Shown here in pieces: positions 49,000-58,322 of a stretch of 64,000 bases of DNA (the first letter of the stretch is position 1; each line of letters opens with the position of its first letter). Both the position numbers and the translations under genes were made by a program. The notes beneath the pieces were generated by a model. The model was not told the DNA's origin, made no database searches, and saw only the letters and a list, made by a program, of their open reading frames with translations. Source of the stretch: Desmodesmus armatus (taxonomy: Eukaryota > Chlorophyta > Chlorophyceae > Sphaeropleales > Scenedesmaceae); the NCBI GenBank assembly GCA_007449985.2, contig VIIQ02000629.1, forward strand, positions 62,001-126,000. The letters are read 5' to 3'.

Positions 49000-49635
49000 G
49001 TTGTCACCCTTGAGACGGAAGTTGTAATTTGTTATAAGCGCTATCAATTGATTGCCTTTGTAATTTTGATCAGAATCAAACCAGCGACTGGCTCAGGCAC
49101 AACACGGCACGATGCTGCAGTTTTGTCAGTCGATAAACACTTTTTAGCTGTGAACATTGTTTTTCAAGGCTGGCTGAGGCTGTCACTGCCATGACTGGGA
49201 GACACCATGTCTAGCCGCGCAATTGAACGTTGACTGGTCAACATGAGCGCACGCGCAAGCTTACAGTGTTTGCCGACCTTTAACAAGTAGTACATGACCT
49301 TTTTATAATGTGCATATTCAGTGTGTGTACATATACGCAGTCAAAGCCACGGATGCCTTTCTGTCTTTGCACTCGGATAACAAGCTATTGCTGTGTTCAA
49401 CAAAAAGAAATGTTTTTGGCTTGATATTCTGCCTTTACTATGCATCTGCGACGTTAACGGCTGCACGTGACTTGGCTTGTGACGTACTGTGAGTCAGAGG
49501 TACGCGCAATCATCGCCTTGTCCACACAACATGCTGGCTGCAGTATATGAAAGTTTACATCCAACATCCATACCCACGCAAAACTTCACGCGTCTGTTCG
49601 TCGCGAGAGCACAAGCAAAGACACAACACAGCAGC
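49000..49635. promoter_or_regulatory. Divergent promoter, secreted protein and caleosin
   Basis: The two start codons are about 640 bases apart on opposite strands. The stretch is more AT-rich than its surroundings. It contains TTTTTATAAT near 49300 (TATAAAAA on the minus strand) and a TATA-like motif for the caleosin gene at 49544. Confidence 0.5.
49544..49551 (+). promoter_or_regulatory. TATA-like box of caleosin gene
   Basis: TATATGAA, 92 bases before the chosen ATG at 49636. If functional it places transcription start after the in-frame ATG at 49531 and supports the downstream start. Confidence 0.35.
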
Positions 49636-52600
49636 ATGGACACACTCAACAGCAACGGCAATGCTGATGGCATTGTGACTGCCATCAAAACCTACCCCAA
49701 GACCATGGAGCGCCCTGTGCCTGTGGGTCTGGACCAGGAGATGCCAAACCCTGGGCTCCCCCGGGCCAACAAGGCCATCAGCAAGGAGAACCAGAAGGTG
49801 GGCAGCACCACAGCAGTACTGATGGGGGTGTTGGCAGGATGCGCTCACAGTGCCGGCAACCAGCTGGCAAATGAACGCGCGGTAGCAGACTTTCAGCAGC
49901 TCCCGAGGGTGTGCACTGTGGTTGGTGTGCCACCTTGCCCTGAGGGCGACAGCGTGTTCAAGCCCGGACTTATTGAGTGTCATCTTGGTTGGTGACTAAT
50001 CAGCATGTTGCGCACCTCTGCCTGGTGCGCAACCATGCCATGGTAACAGGCTTACTATGGCAGTGTCATCTCTTGTAGAGGTGTCGTGACTGCATGGATC
50101 AACCCTTCAGCCTTGCGCCCGCCTCTATGGATCAACCCTTCAGCCTTGCGCCCGCCTCTCACGTGTCCACATGTTCACCGCTGCAGGGCAGCCCCGCACA
50201 CCTGGCCAATCCAAACTTCACAGTGATCCAGCAACACTGCTCTTTTTGGGACCGGTGAGTGCTGCTGCCTGTCTCACTACATCATGCTAGCAGCCTGCAG
50301 CGGAGCCTACACTTTATCAAATAGAAGCGGTCTTATGACATTTGTTGCATCATGCATGACGCTCAGCTGGGCTCTGCGCAGTTGGTGCATGCTCAGTCGG
50401 GCTCTGTGTTCGCGTGGTGCGGCTTGCAAACAGCAAGGTGTCACCCAGCCCAATGCGCACAGCACCAGAACGTCTAGTATGTATGCTGAGCGACTTGTCC
50501 AATTGAGGGCAAAGTCATGCCGATGCATTTGCGTGGGTGCTGCCTCCTCGCTGTGCAGTGATGGTGATGGTGTGATCTGGCCTTGGGACACCTTCATTGG
50601 TGAGCTGGGCCAGTTTGATCCATTGCCACAATGCCGTGACAGCATGTGCTTTCTTGACACAATGCAGAGCATGTTGACAGTGTTGCTAAGCACAGCGCAG
50701 CCCACACGAGCAGCTTGTTCAAGCATCATGCTAGGTACAACTTGAAGCCTGCAGCGGCACTTGCGTAATGCTCACAATGTATCAGCAGGCCTCATCACCT
50801 CTCCACCACGCTGACCGTTTGCCATCTTCCGCTCTCTGCTCGTCAGGATTCCGCCGCCTGGGCTTTGGCCTTCTGGTCAGCTCCATAGCCGTGCCCTTCA
50901 TCCACGGCAGCTTCAGCTACCCCACCTGCCCCAGCTGGATCCCTGACCCCTTCATGAGGCTGTACCAGAAGAACATGCACAGGAGCAAGCACGGCAGCGA
51001 CTCAGGTAGGGTGTGAGAACAGGCTCGCTGTGAGGGAATCTGCTCCTCGTGTCTGTCACTGCGCAGTGTCATGCTGACCCGACAGTGTGAGTCACTGCCA
51101 GTGAGTGTGACACTCTCAACCCTGATTTGGCACGCTGCCTGAGAATCGCTGGCTCTATGTACCAGATCAGTGAGCGTTTGCAGGGCACTGTCGCGCCTTG
51201 GAAATCGCCGGGCGGGTATACTTCACTGTTTGCATTGTTTGCCCTGACTGGTGCTGCTGCTGCTGCTGGTGCTGCTGTTGCTGGCACCTGCAGAGGTGTA
51301 TGACACTGAGGGCCGCTTTGTGCCTCAGAAGTTTGAGGAGATCTTCAGCAAGTACGACAAGGAGAAGAAGGGAGGACTCAGCTGGTGAGTTGACTGGGAA
51401 CACAACTAGCCTAGTTGAGCCGTTCCACAGCCGCTGACAGTGCATCATGACAGTGCATCATGACAGTGCATCATGACAGTGCATCAACAGCGGCTACTGC
51501 AGCATCTATCTTATGAAGTGGCAGGATAGCTATCCTATAGTGCTCGTACCATTCTGCTAGCGTATCCACTGGCTACACTAACAGCTGCTGTGCAGCGGCT
51601 ACTGCAGCATCTACTAGATATGGTAGTACCATATGAGGTGGCAGCAGGTCGCTAGTAGCGTATCCAGCAGTGGAAGGTCCCCTGGGGATTTATTGAGTGC
51701 ATGCCATGCAACACCAGATGAATGCAGTTGCTGATTGAGCTCACGGCTTGTGCAACTCAAGATGCAGGCAAGGGTGTAGACCCCACTGGGGTTGGCGATG
51801 GAATCTGAATTGTTGTAGTCACAAAACTATGACTCGGAGTTACTGACTCAATACGGTATGAGTCCAATATGACATCATGGCATGTGCAGGCTGTGCAGGC
51901 TGTGCAAGCTGTTATCCTATCCAATGGATTGGATTGAGTGGGGACCAGGCTGCCATCTCACCCTTTGAAGTTGCTTGCTGCTGCTATCTGCTGCTGCCCT
52001 GACTGCTGCTGCCTGATTTGTGCAGGGAGAACATCCAGCAGATGGTCCTGGGCAACATGAACATCATGGACCCAACAGGGTGGTGAGTCATTGACATGAT
52101 GGCATGACGCAATCATGCAGTTAGTCATTTTGTACACGATGTTACGCTGGATATATTGCACGGTTTTCCCATCTTGTACAGCAGTATGGCCCATACTGCT
52201 GTATGACGACAAGTTGTCGTCATGATGAATCTAGCCTATCAAAGCACGCAGCACCAGTGCCAGTGCCAGTGCCGTGTGTTGGTGAGTATCATGCTAGCCG
52301 TGAAAGTACAACCATCCACTGTTCACTGGTGACAGTAAGTCCAGCCTGCATGCCCGGCACAGTATGGCAAGTTGCACGCCATGCACCATGCAGCAGGAGA
52401 GGCTGCATGGCAAGTTGCACGCCCCTGCTCATGGCGTGTTGTGGCCATCACCCTCCCCCACAGGATTGCTGAGCGCCTGGAATGGTGGGTCTCCTACCTG
52501 CTGTGTGCTGATGACAACGGCATCATCAGCAAGGAGAAGGTGCGCAAGCTGTATGATGGCTCAATCTTTTATGAGATTGCCAGCGAGCTGGAGCAGAAGA

Positions 52601-52641
52601 AGAATGCACGCATGGGCACTTCCAAGGCAAAGTGGACATAA
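49636..52641 (+). CDS. Caleosin/peroxygenase family protein
   Basis: Lipid-droplet-associated calcium-binding protein; plant members are haem peroxygenases acting on lipid hydroperoxides. Seven exons (49636-49797, 50187-50254, 50559-50599, 50847-51005, 51294-51384, 52026-52082, 52464-52641) give 251 aa. Seen in order: IQQHCSFWD with the conserved haem-type His71, an EF-hand loop at 76-87 (DRDGDGVIWPWD), a hydrophobic stretch at 95-111, a proline knot (PTCPSWIPDP, 116-125), and HRSKHGSDSE with the second conserved His at 139. The C-terminal part has EWWVSYLL and VRKLYDGSIFYEIA. An in-frame ATG at 49531 would add 35 residues; the later ATG is preferred because of the TATA-like motif between them. 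All introns are GT-AG. Confidence 0.92.
50094..50159. repeat. Perfect 33-bp tandem duplication
   Basis: Two copies of a unit starting ATGGATCAACCCTTCAGCCT in caleosin intron 1, with no difference between copies. Confidence 0.9.
51437..51485. repeat. 13-bp tandem repeat, about four copies
   Basis: GACAGTGCATCAT repeated in caleosin intron 5, followed by a diverged longer duplication through about 51680 (GCGGCTACTGCAGCATCTA occurs twice). Confidence 0.85.
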
Positions 52642-53004
52642 GCAGCATGTGGATGGTGCTGGTGGTGTGCAGATGTTGTGGGGGTTGGTGAGTTGGCAGT
52701 GAGCAGTGTGGGGCTGAAATATGGCCCGTCAAGCAATATGCGGCTGTGATGTAGCAGTGATAAAAATGTGGTGCATGTACAGGTGATGGTGATGGTACTC
52801 TTTTTCATCCCCGGCACAGCCATATGTGCGCACGTGCACGTGCATACAGGGGCACCAAGTGACACAGCTTGGCAAGCTGATCACCAGGTGTGGTTGTGTT
52901 GTCTTACCATCATTGTTATCACCATGAAGGGTTGGTGAATCATCACTGCAGGCCTTTGGCCACTCAGTGTTGCTGCCTCGCATTTGCAAGCAGCCCTGCA
53001 AAAG

Positions 53005-53009
53005 TGTAA
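53005..53009 (+). terminator. TGTAA poly(A) signal of caleosin gene
   Basis: First TGTAA noticed downstream of the caleosin stop, about 365 bases away on the same strand. Confidence 0.45.
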
Positions 53010-53574
53010 GTTGTTCTACAGTTGAGTTGTGTTCTTGCTACCTCCAATGGGCAATATCACAGACTGTTGTGATGCTGCAGATATTTGTTCTCTAGTGGTT
53101 GACCGTTCGACTCTGCTGCCACATTCAAGGTGGAAAGGAAATTTGTAACCAATATAGATTGTTGCCATGGTGCTGCCTCAAAGCATGTGTTGCAAGATAC
53201 ACCCTGTGATATGGTGTAAGATAGGATACAGCAACAGCATGTTAGGTGGGATGGATAGCTGCTGTTGTGACATGTGCTTTACACCATGTCAACTTGAGCA
53301 AGATCTATGCCAGTGGAGCTGTAGCAATGAGAGTGTGCTGTCTGACGCAGGCAGCATGATGTAGACTGATATGGTGTAATGATGGAGCCTGATGCTGCAC
53401 ACTCGCTACAGTGCTGCTGGTTCTGTGAGATAGGCTGGCTGCATCATTTCCCGTAAGCTAATCAAGCTTGGCGCAACGATTGCACACTGTTGCAAAAACT
53501 AATCAGGACCATGTGGCACAAATGACCGTTCAACATAGCGGCTGAACAGCCCCAGCAGACAAAAACATTCACAG

Positions 53575-53636
53575 CACCGTGCGGTACAGATGGTGTTTGC
53601 ACGCCCCCTGTATATGCAGCTGCTTCCTGTGCCAAT
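53575..53636 (+). repeat. Direct repeat, left copy
   Basis: Contains GGTGTTTGCACGCCCCCTGT followed by ATATGCAGCTGCT and GTGCCAATGACGCTG. The right copy is at 57064-57135 in the same orientation. The pair brackets the duplicated coatomer gamma fragment and the small ORFs after it. Confidence 0.7.
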
Positions 53637-53737
53637 GACGCTGGGGATACCAAGTCGATCATGTGGCCAGTTTGATATGAAATTCAAAGCAGTGTCATGC
53701 CCACTCAAGGACTTGCTGCTGTCTGTTCTGTCTGCAG

Positions 53738-54211
53738 GACACTGTTGAGACTGTGATGTCCATCCTGGGCATGCACCCCTGTGAGGGCACTGAGGCCGTT
53801 CCACCACACGCACGCAGCCACACGGTGCTGCTGTCTGGACAGTTCCCAAGTGATGAGCGCGCCCTTGTCAGGTGGGTGCAGCTGCTGACAGGCTGAATGG
53901 ATCATGTTGTCTTCTTTGACATTGCACATTGGTTGTGTTTTTTCTGTGGTATCTGCCAGCAGTCTGGGGTGTTTAACTTTGCTACCCTGCCAGCCTGAAG
54001 TCTATGGAGTTAAATGATCTGCAGGGTCCGTTGAAGCGGCTGCGTTGTCATGCCTAATGAAGCACTTACCCTGGCACTTATGTGATGTGGTTTGTGCTGC
54101 AGGTTGTCATTCGGTATGAGTGGGGACGGGGAAGTGGTCATGAAGGTTGTCAGCAGAGGTGACAGTGAAGCTGTGAGTGACACAGTGCATGCAATCATCC
54201 AGGATGCTTGA
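53738..54211 (+). pseudogene. Duplicated 3' end of coatomer gamma gene
   Basis: Two exons, 53738-53871 and 54103-54211, match coatomer gamma exons 22 and 23 in length (134 and 109 nt), phase and nearly all residues ([26 protein letters not shown], then [23 protein letters not shown] and TGA). The similarity continues about 60 bases into the upstream intron and about 280 bases past the stop, with more divergence. No copies of exons 1-21 are present, so it encodes only the C-terminal 80 residues. Both exons remain open, with a good donor (GTCAG|GTGGGT) and acceptor. It could therefore still act as a 3' exon pair for an upstream transcript. The most likely reading is a transposed or captured fragment. 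Confidence 0.85.
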
Positions 54212-55485
54212 GAGCGCTGCTGCAAATGTCGAGCAGCTGCCACAGCAGTGGTGCTGGTGATGGTGTTGCAGCGGGCGGGCAGGTCCTGTGCAGGGTTGTT
54301 GTTTGGGCTGGGTCGATGTGCAGAGGGAAGCAGCAGTAGTGACTGCCATACAGCGCTGCTGTCCCTGCAACACGGCACGAATGTGCCCAGATTGTTTGAG
54401 TGGTAACTCCGTTGCATCAGTGCTGGCAGCTGGGCATCTAGCTGCATGATGCTGCAGTGATTTGTGCATGTGGAGCGAGAGGTCCGCCTTATCATCTGCA
54501 GCGAAACCTGCGCATTTGTAATGGCTTGCGTCAAGTGGAGGCAGTATCGAGTGTCAATCTGTCCCTCAGTCAAGCACTCCCAGGGCTCAGGGACAGGATG
54601 ATAAAAGATAGTTATAGGTTCCACCCATTTCAGCATGTTCAACTTGTCCTTGGTGGGTTGGGTGGCAGTTGGTGCTGCACTTCCTGACATAATCATCAGG
54701 ATCTGCATCCTGCAGGATCATGATAATGGTTTTGCACGTGCAACAAACCATCTACAGGGCCTCGATGAAGCCGATGACCAATGAATAGCACTGCAACATT
54801 CAACTTTCATTCAACTTCAACTTGACAACATGATGTCTCTTACGACTGCCACTTTGAGGCCCCTCTCAGTGGTAGCATCTGGTGCAACACTGTTGAACGA
54901 TAGTTCAGATGCTGCACAGCAGGCTGTGGCCACACACTTGTTTAGGGTCCCTCAATAGGGTCAACATTGCACCATAAAATGATACGATCATGCGGCATGA
55001 TGCATGCCTGCTTGTCCTGCTCTCGGCATAACCAGTGGTAAGTAAATACGCAAGTAACTACGCCGTGGTGAACCACTAGAGGGGTGTGCATGTCTAGCAT
55101 GCTAGACTACCACACCCCCACCTGTACCACTGGTTCAGTGAAAACTCAACCGGCCTCGCGCAACATGCCGGTGTCAAAGGACTCCTGGACCTACTCAGTC
55201 AAAATGGTTTAGAACATGAGTCATGTGGTGTGAGAACACACAGCGGTGAACTCAGTCACAGGCTGTCACATGCAGTAGCTCACCACAAAACCAATCGTAC
55301 AACTGTCAACTCAACTGTCAACATGCCATTTGGCACTGCGGCACTCTGCCGTAACACAGTCTGGCAGACTGTCCAAGCCAACAACAATTCATTCTTTCAC
55401 ATGTAAGCTCATCTGTCGCATCTCAACGCCACATGGACTCCATGTGTCGGACACTGCTTGCTCACTCAAGGGTCTGAACCAGCAC
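54212..55485. other. Flank of captured fragment, no gene
   Basis: From 54212 to about 54490 the sequence is a diverged copy of the coatomer gamma 3' flank. The rest has only short open frames and a foldback at 55029-55138. Confidence 0.55.
55029..55138. repeat. Foldback with AACCAGTGGTA arms
   Basis: AACCAGTGGTA near the left end pairs with TACCACTGGTT near the right end. GTCTAGCATGCTAGAC forms a perfect internal palindrome flanked by GTGTG and CACAC. About 110 bases, non-coding. Confidence 0.6.
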
Positions 55486-56198
55486 ATGACACCATTTGCA
55501 TGCCCCTTTGACCACAATCTTGCTGCCTTTCATGTGGCACCTCACCCACACTGTGGCACCCAACAGGCTGCCATCAAGCTCTTGCACAATGCAGCATACA
55601 ATGAGAGTCAACCATACAGCATGTGGATGATCCTCAACCGCCCTCATATAATTGACAAGGCTCCCATCCAATGGGATGTGACATCAGATGTGTAAGTCAG
55701 ACATGCTTGTACATGTAGTGTCTGCACTGAGTCACCCTGCCCACCCACCTCCTGGTGCTCAGCAGCCAGCAATATGCAGTTGTGGCTAACGTCACGCATG
55801 GCATGCGCAGGCCCGTGCCATGGCATGCAAAGTTGTCACACTGCAGTGCAGCTGCCCACCATGGGCCAGGCGCTCAGAAACGCCAATGCCAATGCACACC
55901 ATTTCGCAAGTACATTGAGAGACATTCCAAGATCCAAGCATACATCCTTAGCTGTGTCAGGGGTTGCTTTCTCCAAGCAAGGCACCACCGGGTCCGCCTG
56001 ATGGCAGGACAGGCGTGTACGGCCCTACCAGAAGCTTGTCAGCGGTCATTGGCCCAGCATCACAGAGTCGCACCCCCTGTTCGAACAAGGTGCTTGAAAA
56101 CGCCTTGCATCTTGTGCCTGTGTCTTCAATGTAGACGTAACAGACGGTATCAGATGGCCACAGGCTTGTGCCCCAACCAGACGGATCCGGAGCAATAG
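55486..56198 (+). CDS. Uncertain two-exon ORF, unknown protein
   Basis: 55486-55691 ends at a near-perfect donor (GT|GTAAGT). 55763-56198 follows an acceptor (GTGCTCAG) in the matching phase, giving 213 residues. The chain is rich in His and Cys (CPFDHN, HPHCG, CQCTPFRKYIERH) with no domain I can name. The second exon lies partly antisense to the secreted protein at 55957-56424, so at most one strand there is likely to be coding. The region sits between the two direct repeats that flank the coatomer gamma fragment, so it could be part of a mobile element. The splice phase is the only positive evidence. Confidence 0.3.
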
Positions 56199-56424
56199 CA
56201 CCGCATGTGACACCAGCATTGTTGCGTCCAGCAAACTTTGAGCAGGCGCTACAGATGGGGCCTGCTCCGTCTGTCTTGATACGGACGTAGCAGATGGTGG
56301 AGGCAACGTGGTAGCAGTCGAATTGTAGTGAAGGTGGTTCAATTAGCTGAGCCAGCTGGCGAGTGGTGACTCCAGCAAGGCATGCCGCTAGCAGCAGCAG
56401 CAGCAGCGCCGTTGGCGTTCTCAT
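55957..56424 (-). CDS. Small secreted Cys-containing protein
   Basis: Single open frame of 155 aa with a strong signal peptide (MRTPTALLLLLLAACLAGVT). The mature part has two related segments: CYVRIKTDGAGPICSACS and CYVYIEDTGTRCKAFSS. The paired cysteines suggest a small disulfide-stabilised extracellular fold. I do not recognise the family; pherophorin-type wall proteins have similarly spaced cysteines but the match is too weak to claim. An ATG 57 bases upstream would place 19 residues before the signal core, so 56424 is preferred. It overlaps the uncertain plus-strand ORF. Confidence 0.55.
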   Translation of the reverse strand: MRTPTALLLLLLAACLAGVTTRQLAQLIEPPSLQFDCYHVASTICYVRIKTDGAGPICSACSKFAGRNNAGVTCGAIAPDPSGWGTSLWPSDTVCYVYIEDTGTRCKAFSSTLFEQGVRLCDAGPMTADKLLVGPYTPVLPSGGPGGALLGESNP

Positions 56425-58322
56425 CCTGCTATCGTGAGCCTTGTGGGCATTGAGAATGTTCACTTTTGTGGAACGAAGCATGTCAGCAGCGCATCACGAC
56501 ATGCAGCTCATGCAAGCCAGGGCCCAAACTTCGACTGGCCTTCAAACGCGTCACGACAACGGTACGACAACGGTTGCCATCCGCACAGGTCGGCATGGGG
56601 TGCATTTTTGCGGCATTTTACGCCAACCGTGTTGTGGAAGAAGCTCAGCGACCGTGCTTGGCACCTGCGCTGCACCCGCCGACTGACCAGCCTGGCAGGC
56701 CGCACCCGTTGACCGTCATCAGTGGCACTGATCAGCTCTTGTCAGATAATCAAACTCTGTTGACATGGGACGAGTCAGACATGCACTCCCCGCCAGCAAG
56801 CCCTGAGCGCGCAGCCTTGGTCCAGATGCACCAGATGTCCCTCTCCTGCAACACGACTGCAGTGGTGTCCAAGACATGTCTGGGCTTTGCCCAAGCTGAC
56901 CCTTAGTGGGTGCTGCCGACAAAGGGGCTCCTGTACATGGCAGCATGATAGTGCTTCGCTGTGCTGGTGCTCAATGATATTAGTGTCCCGCCTGAGACAC
57001 ACATCAGAGTGGCAATCACAAGGTGTCCATGTCTGAACGTACCATGCGCAGCATACCTTGAAGGGGATGGTACAGTTGGTGTTTGCACGCCCCCTGTATA
57101 TGCAACTGCTACGCTTCATGTGCCAATGACGCTGCAAAGTGCCCTCGCAATAGTGAGTTGCAGGCCCTGCCGGTTGAACCGGTGTAGTACACCAGTGTAG
57201 TACACCGGTCAGCCTGACGGTACCGGTGTACAATCGGATTGTGCCAGGGGCGACCTGTAAGGGTGGTAAGTTGCAAACTGGGCGTGGCTTGTGTGAACTT
57301 GTGTTGTTGGGTAGTGCACAGTGTGTCTGCAGGCGAGCTGGCCAGGGGGTCCTGGGCTGCGCCACGCAGCACACGGTGTGCTGGGCCAGCGCTGCACGGA
57401 TGTTGCACAGATTCAATAGTATGTGCGCAAGGATGTTTGTGAAGGGTTTGCGTCCTGGCAGTGCCGATTGCTCCAATGACACAACATGGTGGTCTGGCGT
57501 ATGTGAGCTCGGCGTCTGTCTACAAATGCACTGCCATGTCAGCCACATTGTTACAGCATGCAGCTGAGGTCCTGTGCATGACCTTCACACACGCACGTGT
57601 GCGTGTGTCAAGAGTAACCTGTCCGGGGACGTGCAGTCCAGGGACAGTGCTGTCTGGTGCATGTTGCATTGCTGACTGTTTGCCCGTGCACCAGCCATGA
57701 ATCCAGGTGCCTGGCACATGCACCTCTAGAAGAGCAGATCTGCAGCCGCTACAACGAACAAGCGATTCTGGAGACAATTTGCCCCAAGTATCATGCTGGG
57801 TGGGTTTCAAGTGGTATCGAATGTTTGTGTTTATCAATAAGAAGGCGAAGCCTGGCTTGAGAGCTGATATGCAGGCAGATGTGGGCGGTTGATACTGCAT
57901 GGCATACAGAACTGAGCATGCCGCAAATTGTTCGCAGCTTGATGTTGCCATGGAAGCTTTCATTTGGATGATATTGAAGAAGCATGCTTAGCGCTGCTAG
58001 TCAGTTCGTTGTCTGGGTATGCTGTTCAAAAATCGTCAGTACATCCCATACAGTTTGACTCGCAACAATCAAAATCCGGGCACACAGGCCACACGGTGTT
58101 TTGCAGATGTTTCCTTATACGTTCTAAGACAAGTTGTGCAGCCTGGTACGTGATGTTGCCCCATCTGCTGCTCTATGCTCAGCATTGCTGATGGCCTAGG
58201 CCAACAGGCCTGTTGGCAGCAGCTTGAGGCACTGCTGAGTTGATGGAGTCACACAACAGACACACGGAAGAAACACGTAACACAGCATCTTGCAGCAGCC
58301 CACAGCCCAGAGACAGTGCCAC
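56425..58322. other. 1.9-kb spacer with scattered small ORFs
   Basis: Open frames here are short and show no signal peptide, domain or coherent splicing. The right direct repeat (57064-57135) lies here, and around 57175-57235 a GTAGTACACCGGT motif is repeated. The last part should be the promoter of the coiled-coil gene. Confidence 0.5.
57064..57135 (+). repeat. Direct repeat, right copy
   Basis: Matches 53575-53636 except for about six substitutions and a five-base insertion. Core GGTGTTTGCACGCCCCCTGT is identical. Confidence 0.7.

Larger units (their letters stand above)
52642..53737. other. Caleosin 3' UTR and left flank of captured fragment
   Basis: About 1.1 kb holding the caleosin 3' UTR, several TGTAA motifs (53005, 53144, 53216, 53373), the left direct repeat (53575-53636) and, from about 53680, intron sequence copied from coatomer gamma intron 21. 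No independent gene. Confidence 0.55.

Noticed and set aside
49798..49995. Read-through of caleosin exon 1 to the stop at 49995
   Set aside because: The frame continues past the donor at 49798 but loses family similarity at once; the spliced product matches caleosin.
56466..56906. 146-codon plus-strand ORF
   Set aside because: Overlaps other open frames, with no domain and no convincing start context.
57520..57963. 147-codon minus-strand ORF with a CSGC motif
   Set aside because: No upstream exon, domain or signal peptide found; short and not supported by splice logic, although it is not purely low complexity.
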